This document shows, piece after piece, positions 1-10,400 of a DNA stretch of 64,000 nt. Below the pieces are notes generated by a model. That model saw only the letters and a program-made list of their open reading frames with translations. It was not told the DNA's origin and made no database searches. A program made the position numbers and the translations under genes. The stretch's first letter is position 1; every line of letters starts with the position of its first letter. Origin of the DNA: Alviniconcha marisindica. Taxonomy: Eukaryota > Mollusca > Gastropoda > Provannidae. The DNA lies in NCBI GenBank assembly GCA_018857735.1, contig JABMCL010002049.1, forward strand, positions 124,001-188,000, read 5' to 3'.

Positions 1-547
1 CATATTTGATGTCGACATGCGTTTTGTTTTCAGTTTTGTTACTTTCCACCTTTGAGTAAATGCTGCTACACGCTGACAGTTGGACTAGGCCTATATGCTT
101 GTTCCAAATCCCATTTCTGGGTCATGTTCTCTGTCATTTGTCTGGGAGATACCACTGATCAGTTAGTGAAGGTGTTCAGTTCCTGTTTCAGTCTGATGTG
201 ATGTGGCGACTGAGTCGGGTTCAGAGTAAACATCCATCAGGAAAGGAATGCATGCCCCAAAAAGGTCCTGATGACCATAGGGTGTGGGGGTCAAATCTTT
301 AGACAGAGACTGCACCAATCAAAGGAAATTAAGATCTCTCCCTCCATAGCTTCTGCAGAGAATGTTATCTGTCAGAAACAGATGGCCATGGATGAATTTG
401 TTAGTGAACATCCTCTCTGAGAATTTGTCAGTGAGCATCCTGACGATATGCAGACTTTCAGTTTGTTTTGCATACCAAGCAGTAAAAGGTGGTGTGGACA
501 CTCAGCTGGTCACTGTCACAGAGATGCGTGGGCCTTGTTATTTCCAG
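1..547 (+). other. TWNK intron (5' side cut by window edge)
   Basis: No coding similarity is recognised here. The stretch ends in a pyrimidine-rich tract and an AG at 546-547, directly before the first TWNK exon. That exon begins with one base that completes a split codon, so at least one coding exon must lie upstream of the window. The short open frames in this stretch look like chance. Confidence 0.6.
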
Positions 548-704
548 GTCGGGCGTGCTGGGACTATTTGGTCTGAACACTCTGACTAAAGATTTGACAG
601 AAATAGTGCTGACCTCCACTGAAATGGATGCCGTGGCCGTCTACCAGGAAACCAAAGCACCAGTGCTGGCTTTGCCTGCTGGGTTCTCTTCACTGCCGCA
701 AGAG
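548..704 (+). CDS. TWNK: TWNK exon a (end of primase-like domain)
   Basis: The acceptor is TTTCCAG at 541-547 and the donor is GAG|GTACTT. The exon starts with one base completing a split codon and ends in phase 0. It encodes a segment with LGLFGL and [14 protein letters not shown], the TOPRIM-like part of Twinkle that precedes the linker. Confidence 0.9.
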
Positions 705-2087
705 GTACTTTGTTGTTTTGGACGGGCTTGTGGGCTGGTCTGACCAGTGGCTGGCTGGTCAGTGGCAGGCTAGTCTGGCCAGTGGCTTGCTGTTCTGGCC
801 AGTGGCTGGCTGGTCTGGTCAGTGGCTTGCTGGTCTGGCCAGTGGCTGGCTGTTCTGGCCAGTGGCTGGCTGGTCTGGCCAGGGGCTGGCTGTTCTGGCC
901 AGTGGCTGGCTGGTTTGGTCAGTGGCTGGCTGGTCTGGCCAGGGGCTGGCTGTTCTGGCCAGTGGCTGGCTGTTCTGGCCAGTGGCTGGCTGTTCTGGCC
1001 AGTGGCTGGCTGGTCTGGTCAGTGGCTGGCTGGTCTGGCCAGTGACTGGCTGTTCTGGCCAGTGGCTGGCTGGTCTGGCCAGGGGCTGGCTGTTCTGGCC
1101 AGTGGCTGGCTGGTCTGGTCAGTGGCTGGCTGGTCTGGCCAGTTCATGAGGTATGGCAGGCTGCTTGTGCTTACTGCTCTGTGTGGCCAGCTTGGATGGG
1201 TGGGTGGGTGGTGTGTTCTCCTGAGTAGCTTGGTGTGCTGACTGGCTTACTATAGTTAAATTGCTTACCTGGCTGGCTGGGTTACATGGCTGGCCTGACT
1301 GGTTTGTGTGGCTTGATAACTGGGTTTTGTGACTGGCTGACTGGTTTGTCAACTTCTTTTCTAGAGACAGCTTCTTTGGCTGGCTGACTTTCTCATGGCT
1401 GTCAAGCTGGTTTGTGTGGCTGGCTGACTGGTTTGTGTGGCTGGCTGACTTTTTAATGTCTGTTTTGTGTTACTGGTTGGCAGCTTTGTGTGACTTGCTG
1501 ACTGGTTTGTGTGGATGGCTGACTGGTTTGTGTGGCTGTGTGATGGGTTTGTGTGGCTGGCTGACTGGTTTGTGTGGCTGTATGACTGGTTTGTGTGGCT
1601 GGCTGGCTGGTTTACATGTGTGGCTGGCTGACTGGTTTGTGTGGCTGTGTGACTGGTTTGTGTGGCTGTGTGACTGGTTTGTGTGGCTGGCTGACTGGTT
1701 TACATGTGTGGCTGGCTGACTGGTTTACATGTGTGGCTGGCTTTCTCATAGCTGGCAAACCGTTTTGTGCGGCTGGCTGGCCTGTTTCTGAAGATCATGT
1801 TTTTGGCGAATGCTGTATACCAGGATGTGCTGTATCCTCTACTTTATTTGTGATGGGTAGCCTGATGAATGTTATGATTGTTATTTTCAAATCCAGCTAT
1901 TGCCATCCCTGGAGAGGTTTACCAAGCTGGTGCTGTGGTTTGGGGATGACGTCCGAGCTTGGGAGGCTGCCAAACTCTTTGCAAAAAAACTGAACGAGAG
2001 AAGGTGTTACATTATACGGTAGGATTGCTGTTTAATATTACACTTTTCAGAACCAGAAGACCAGTATGTCTTACAATGTAGGGTATT

Positions 2088-2120
<33 letters not shown>

Positions 2121-4797
2121 TGCTGACATGATTTTATTGTTACCTTGGTATTAGCGTTGTTGCTGGTGTATTTGTGTTTTACTGATGTGAACTAACCTGC
2201 GTAGTCCTCTACTTCTCTTGAGGTTTGGGAGAAGGTGTACAAAGTCAGTGTAAAGTAGCTGTTGGTTTTGAGGCAGAAGAAATGGTACAAAACCTTGCAG
2301 GCTCAGAGTGTACACCTTGTTGCGAATGTCAGGGATCTCAAAGGGAGGGTGACGGACTTCTTCGTAGGATCATATTTTTAGTCAGCCAGGAACAGCAGTT
2401 CTGGACCTCAAGTAACCTGGCAGTGTTTGTGTGCATCCCGTGCCTGGAGACCAAACTTTAGCGCTTCCTTTTCAGTTCTGGTGCGTAAAGGATGCACATT
2501 CATATGTTGATAGCAGCGCTGATTTATGTATGTAAGTTGTACTGACCTTTAAGGAGAATTAAACCAATCAATTCCTGTTTGTGTGTGTGTGTGTGTTTTG
2601 TGATTGTGTACCTCTGCAAACCATTCCAGTGAGTGATGTTTTCTTGACAGACCTAGTGTTGAGGACCCAAGTCCTTTTGAGGCTCTGCGACTGGGTATCA
2701 AGCTTGACTCGGTGCTGAGCAAAGCCAAACCCATCGTGCACAAGTCCATTGTCTCCTTTGCTCAGCTGCGGCAGGAAATCTTCTCAGAGCTTGCCCATGT
2801 GGAGCAAGTGGCTGGGGTCAAGGTCAGGACATTGTCAGCAAGCCCCTGAGGTGTTTGTTGATGTGTGTGTGGGTGTGTGCATCAGTGTGTGTGGTGTGTG
2901 TGTGCAGCAATATGTGTGTGTGTGTAGCAATGTGTGTGTGTGTGTGTGTGTATGCATGTGTGTGTATGCATGTGTGTGTGTGTATGTATGTGTGTGCACA
3001 CCAGTGTGTGTGTGTGTGTGTGTGTGCATGGACCAATGTGTGTGTGTGCGCACCAGTGTTTGTGCCAGTGTGTGAGAGTGCCATCATGTGTATGTGCCAG
3101 TGTGTGTGTGTGAACCAGTGGATGCTGCTCTGTGTGTGTGAGTCAGGAAGCAAGCTATAGCATCAGAGGCTAGCTGCTGGCTATGTTGCTCATGGATGCT
3201 GTTCATGTTTCAGTGGAAGCGTTACACGGCTCTGAATCGCCTGCTGAAGGGCCACAGACGAGGAGAGCTAACTGTGTTCACAGGGCCCACTGGCTCCGGC
3301 AAAACCACCTTCATCAGCGACTATTCTTTGGACTTGTGCACCCAAGGGGTACTTCTTTGTGTGTGTATCAGTATGTGTGTCTGTCTGTGTCTATCCGTAT
3401 GTGTGTCTGTTTGGGCTGTGTGTGCCTCTGTGCGTGTTTTACTCTCTGTACAGTGTGTGTATGCATGTGACTGTGCGTTTGTGTGTATATAAACCATTAT
3501 TTGTGTGTACATAATTGTTACTTGAAATCCCTTCTGGGCCTGATTCAGATCAGTGTCTTCTCCACTGCATGTGGCAAGGTTTACTCTGTCAAACTGCACC
3601 TGTGCCATTTACATTTTCTTTCAGTCATGAGCAGTAACATACTTGGTCTGGGAAAACGGTCTTTAGTTTATTTTGGGGAACTTCATGCTAATGGTCAACA
3701 TAAACTGCAGAAAGGGGACTTGGAGAAATAAAATAGGGAGGCCAAATGATAGATGATAAAAGGAAAATACAGAATTTGTTTGGTCCGGGAAAATGGTCGT
3801 TAGTTTAAATTTAAGTTTGGGAAATTTGAAGTAAAACTCCTGTACAAAATCTGATTTTAGACAATCTGAAACAGAACAATGCCTAGAGTGCTTGTGCAGA
3901 ATTAACCCACGAAGGAGTTAATCAGCGCATGAAAGACATCAACAAGGACAACAAGAAAGACCTCAGTGACCTACAGTAACTCTCACCTGCATGCAAATGA
4001 ATACAAGGTACATAAACTCCACCAGAGGATGTTACCTAATAAGCTCTAATTAACTCCCTTGTGGGTTGATCCTGATTTTAGACAACTGAATATTTTTATG
4101 AGCTGGTTTTTTTTTCAAGTGTGATCTGTGAATTGTAATGATTTTGGTACCAGGAATGGTCTTGCTGAAGCTTTGCTATGAAAGAATGACTTGTGCCTGA
4201 AAATGGAACTGGTTGTTTGCAGTGTCACGGTTGTTGCATTGTTTGTCTGGTCTTTCCAGGTGAAATATTTGCAGTGTCACAGTTGTTGCATTGTTTGTCT
4301 GGTCTTTCCAGGTGAAATGTTTGCAGTGTCATGGTTGTTGCATTGTTTGTCTGGTCTTTCCAGGTGAAATGTTTGCAGTGTCACGGTTGTTGCATTGTTT
4401 GTCTGGTCTTTCCAGGTGAAATGTTTGCAGTGTCACGGTTGTTGCATTGTTTGTCTGGTCTTTCCAGGTGAACACATTGTGGGGAAGTTTTGAAATCAAT
4501 AACGTGCGGCTGGGAAAAATGATGCTGACACAATTTGCACAGTGAGTTATGACTAATATGAGGCAGTTCTGAATGGCTGAACCAGAACCATTAAACAGAA
4601 TGAATGTTAAACGTTGTACCTACCAGTAGCGTGTGTGTGTGTGTGGGTGGGTATGTGTGTGTGGGTAAGTGTGTGCAGGCATGTTCATGTTTGATCATTT
4701 CATCAAGATGTGTCTTTGCAGATCTTTGTCAGTGAAAGAAGTTTTGCAAGGATACTTTTTTATTGTGTGTGTATAAAAACCAAATTATATTGTGTGA

Positions 4798-4872
<75 letters not shown>

Positions 4873-7367
4873 TGACAGTGAATGAGAGTGTGTGTGCATG
4901 AATGCATGCAGGTGTGTGTGTTACACATGATCTGCTCAGTCTAAATATTCTTTCAGATCAACCTCACTACCACCTATACCCCCACAAACAGCTCCCTCTC
5001 CCATACTCCAGACACCCCTGTTGGTTGTCATTAATATTATCATTATTATGAATATTGTTTCTTCAATTCTTGGCTCTGTTCCAGACGCAACCTGAGCAAG
5101 CAGCTGGGGGACTTTGACTACTGGGCCAACCAGTTTGAGGAACTGCCCATGTACTTCATGACCTTCTTTGGCCAGGAGAGCATCCGCAAGGTCATTGAGG
5201 TACCGTCAGGCTTACAGCTTACGTAGGGCTTGCGCGGTAGTGAGGGCTTCATTGTGGAGTAAGGAGCAAGGTTTGCATCATGTTTACTGTAGCTGGCAAG
5301 CCTGGGCAGTTAGCTACAGCTGAATTTACACAGTGGAATGGTACAGTGCTAGTGAGTTTGTTTCTCACGTTTTCTGTCATGGCAAGCCTGGGCAGTTAGC
5401 TACAGCTGAATTTACACAGTGAAATGGTACAGTGCTAGTGAGTTTGCTTCTCACGTTTTCTGTAGTGGCAAGCCCTAGCAGTTGGCTACAGCTGAATTTA
5501 CACAGTGAAATGGTACAGTGCTAGTGAGTTTGTTTCTCACGTTTTCTGTAGTGGCAAGCCCTAGCAATTGGCTACAGCAGTTGGCTACAGCTGAATTTAC
5601 ACAGTGAAATGGTACAATGCTAGTGAGTTTGTTTCTCACGTTTTCTGTCATGGCAAGCCCTAGCAGTTGGCTACAGCTGAATTTACACAGTGAAATGGTA
5701 CAGTGCTAGTGAGTTTGTTTCTCACATTTTCTGTCGTGGCAAGCCCTAGCAGTTGGCTACAGCTGAATTTACACACAGTGAGATGATGCAGTGCTAGTGA
5801 GTTTGTCATGTTTTCTGTAGCTGGCAAGCCCTAGCAGTTGGCTCCAACTGAATTTACACACAATGAGATGGCGCAGTGCTAGTAAGTTTGTTTATCATGT
5901 TTTCTGTAGCTGGCAAGCCTTAGCAGTTAGCTACAAATGAGTTTACACACAATGAGATGGTGCAATGTTAGTGAGTGTGTGTCACGTTTTCTGTAGCGGC
6001 AAGCCTTAGCAGTTGGCTACAACTGAATTTACATATGATGAGATGGTGTAGTGCTAGTGAGGCATGAGTTTCCTCCCTAAAAACCAGCATTGGTTCTTGA
6101 AAGTCTGTAACAATTGTGGTACTCACATAAAGTGCTCTTACCTGTGCCTTTCTCCCATCCTACTGCATCTGACGCATCGTCTTTGTTTGAAAAATATTAA
6201 TTATACACTTATGTAGTGCCTACCCTACAACAAAATACAGCTTCCACATGGGTTACATATAAGCATCAATATAATTTGAAACATACACACATGCAAGTGT
6301 ACTCACACATGGCTGAAAACAACTTTACTGCTTAAAATAAAAACCTTTCCTGGCCCATGTTGTCTCTGTCTTGCTGTTCCTAGTCCTACCTCAATCTAAT
6401 ATTGTAATAAATGATCTATGCACAGTACAGTGTTCTGCTCTTGAAAAAAAAAGTTTTTCTTTGTGTGTGTGTGTGTGTGTGTGTGTTGAATTAGGTCTTT
6501 AAAAAGAGAAATGGTCCTCAAAAAATCCATGCAGCTGCTCCCCAAAATCTGTATAAACGCTGAGAAGGAGTGGGTAAGAGTTTACAAAATGAGATGAGAA
6601 TGAGTCACCATCAATCAGACCAGCATTAAAACGGTTTAGCAGGCAACGTTGGGGGGAAATTTCTGAAAGATGGGATGGCGGGCATATGGGCTTTCCAGAT
6701 TATGCAGGAGTAGATAGCCTCTTGAATTAAACAGAATGGAACTGAACAGAACAGAACTGCAGAGTTGTTGTTTTCTCTTCACCAGGCCATGTCCCACGCC
6801 GTGTACGTCCACGACATCGCCCACGTGGTGGTGGACAACCTGCAGTTCATGATGGGTTCCAGTGGGGAGTGGGCAGACCGCTTTTCAAAGCAGGACTCCT
6901 TCATCAGCGCGTTCCGCAAGTTCTCCACCAACATGAACTGCCACGTCACCCTCGTCATCCATCCCCGAAAGGTGCGTGTCCCGGAAGGGGTTTGGCCTGC
7001 TCCAAAGATGCTTTGTCGTGTGGGTCGACAAGCTCATGTGTGAAAACGTTTTGTTAATGTGCTAGTGCTACTGACGATTGGTCCCAATCCAGGTTTAGGT
7101 AAGTATTTTGTGTACAGTTTTCAGACAAAATCTGCTGCTGGTAAAGAGACACTGCTGTCAGCTGCAAATGCATGCATACTTTGTGGTGCTACATTGCTAA
7201 AGCATCGTTGTTGGTGTGTTTTTCTATCAGTGGTAGCATCAGTTCTTACTTCCCATTCATTCTACCCCCCTTCCCTGCGCCGTTTGTCTGGCACACGCGT
7301 TCGCTCATGCGCATACACAACCACAGACTAACACACATGCTCACACACACACACATACATTAAAACA

Positions 7368-7403
<36 letters not shown>

Positions 7404-10400
7404 TATAGACACACCTGTACACACCTGACTGTAATGAACATACACACCTGCGTACATACAGACACACAACACAAATATATATTACAGACATAGCTGCGCA
7501 CACACAGAGACACAGGCAGACAGATGGACACATTCACAGATGCATGCACGCACACACGTATTCATGGCACGTATTCATGTGTGTTCTTACCATGGCCATA
7601 TTTCATCAAAAAATGGATTTGGGGACCTTGGTGAGTATGACGGTCTCATTGCCCTGCCTACAAAGGCAAAACGGGCTGGCAAGTCTTCACAACAGGTGAC
7701 TTGGAAGAGTTTTTTTTTTTTAAAGCTGCTCATGCAGGCTTGGCTGGGTTTTGAACCCTTGCCAGCCACTTTGACTGGATGACAATGCATGGACCCAGAC
7801 CAGTACTTGCCCCCTGTCAGCCTTGACCAGAAGTCAAACCCATGCCAGCTTCTTTCCCTGGATGACGGTGCAGAGATCTAGAGCACTAAAGCACACAACC
7901 ACTGTCAGCCACAGAGTTGGCACGGCCGACTGCCAGTCTGCCTTTGTTTGTTGACATTGATGGCGGGGTGATCTTGCCACTGCTGGGAATGTGATTGTTT
8001 GTGGTGAGATAATTTGCTCAGCATGACAAGTGCGGATCATCTTTAGAGTGTCACTGTTGACATGAAAAACCACTGTTATTCTCAGCTGATGAAAGGAGTA
8101 CAGCAGTTGTTGTTTTTAAAAGTCCTGGCCCCTCTCCAACCCCCCCACCTCCCCACCCCCAAACCTCCATCTTGTTCTCTGTCAAACCCAGGACAGAAGG
8201 GATCTTCCGAGAGAGGTGGTTCTGAGTGAAAGATTACATGACATTAAGTACAGAGTTTGTAAAAATGATGCTTTTGCGGGTGTCACACAGACGCTCTTTC
8301 CAAAAGTTTGCAAAATTTTGTTTTTCTCTATTTTATGCTCACCTGGTATTGTCGCAGGTTCACTCTGGTTACTGATGTGAAGATGCCCATGACAATTTTG
8401 CAGCAATGCATCATTTGTATGGCATTTTTTGGGGGGGTTGTTTTTGTTTGTTTTTTCCCTCTGCTTGAACACTGGGTGAGATTTTGCATATGCAGCTGTT
8501 TTCCTGCACCTGCATGAATACATGCATGTGCAGCATTTCCTGCTAGTCAGACAACTGTTAACCAACTTTAGGACTTAATGATTTCAAGAGAAAGGAGCCA
8601 AATGGGATGTGTGTGTGTGATTTTTTTAATTTATTTTTTCAAAAAGGTTTCTGAAAACTGAATTACAAGAAGAAGAGTTTTTGATCTGAATGCGTAACCA
8701 GGTGTGCTGTTGGTTAAACTAAAACAGGACAACTTTCTTTTATAGTAAATTACATTTGTAAAGCATGTTTCATTGTCAAAGCATCTGTCCAGTACCATTA
8801 CCTCTTTGTGACTTGGCTTGAGCTTTGAATCTCTTTCAGTTACTGTGGCCTGAGCTTTGGTGTCTTTCAACTGCTCATGTGTGAGCTTTGATATCATCTA
8901 GTTGCTCTTTGTTTTAATTTGATTTAAATTGTTTTTATTTGGTCAGATTAGTGCTTTATGCTCACGTAAAGTTTATTCCACTATTCCTGAAGAAAACATC
9001 ACCTCATGTGATGTGCTTTGTAGTCAGTATTCCACTATTCCTAAAGAAAAAACACCTCATCATGTGGTTTGTAGTCTGTATATTGCTGTTCCTGAAGAAG
9101 AAAACACCTCATCATGTGGTTTGTAGTCTGTATTCTGCTATTCCTGAACAAAAAAAACCACCTCATCATGTGGTTTGTAGTCTGTATTCAGTGATTCCTA
9201 AAGAAAAAACACCTCATCCTGTGATGTGCTTTGTAGTCTGTAGCACCTGGCAGCGTAAGTACTACAGACGGCAGCATTTCATGTGGCACCATCCATGCAA
9301 CAACCAAAGAGCACTACCAGTACAACACTTCTGTGGATATTGATAATATAAAAGGATACAAGTAAGTAAGTAAGTAAGTCGGTGTTTTACACCCAGTATA
9401 AAAGGATACAAAAAATGCTATAAAAAGATACAGTCGAACGCTATAAAAAGGTACAGTCACTCATTCAGAATCACATGCGACATGTGCGCAGTCAGTCTGC
9501 TCAAGAGCAGAGAATAGCGCTATATAAAAGCTATGACTAATGATAATAATGTTGCATAACTGTGCTGTTGCTGTCGCTTGCAGTGAAGTCTCTCTCTCAT
9601 TTAAAATTTCTGTGCATGCAGGAAAAGGATTCTGATGATCTGACGACAGCATCAGTGTTTGGCAGTGCTAAGGCCACGCAGGAGGCAGACAATGTCCTGA
9701 TCCTGCAGGATAAGCGTCTTTCCTCTGTGCGCGGGAGGAAGTATTTACAGGTGGGCAGTGAGAATGACAGTGTAGCAGAGCTTGTTATAAGCATAGCTTG
9801 CTGTGAGCTTGAGCAACTTCTTTGGTAAAAGATTTCATGAAAGACTCTTGTGTGGAGATAATATTTGGGGGGGATCAACTATGTTTATGTTAACAATAAA
9901 TTGTAGGTTTCATCTCTGTCATCTCTGCAGACGGGAATTTTGCCAGTGGAAATGCAGATCTCTTACCTTTAGGAAAGCAAGCAGCAAGATAGTTGTGTTC
10001 TCATTTAAAGCCAACTTAATTAATTTGTAATATTGGTGAAATTTAGACAGCATATGTTTTTGCCCCTTTTTATTTTACTGTTTTTTTGTTTGTTTTTGTT
10101 TTGTTTGCTTGTTTTTTGCCAATAGGTTCAGTTTTACGTCGTCATGAGGATAGTGGAGAGGAGGTTGACCCAGGATTCAAACCCACAACCTCTTGATTCT
10201 GAAACCCAGTACTTAACTCTTCATCCACACCATTGTTAAATGTACTGGTTTACTGTTTTTTTAATTTTTTTATGGAGTTAGTTTCAGGTTTTGTTTGGGG
10301 TGCTTTGATTTATCTCACATCTTGTTCTAAATAATGTCTTAGTTAAAAACTGTTTTGTTGCTGAACTTGGCAGCTGTGTTCTTCACCGCAGACTTTCCGA

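Noticed and set aside
628..1241. Three overlapping W/L/G-rich frames up to 173 codons
   Set aside because: All three come from a stop-free 20-bp tandem unit inside a TWNK intron; the real exon ends at 704 with a good donor.
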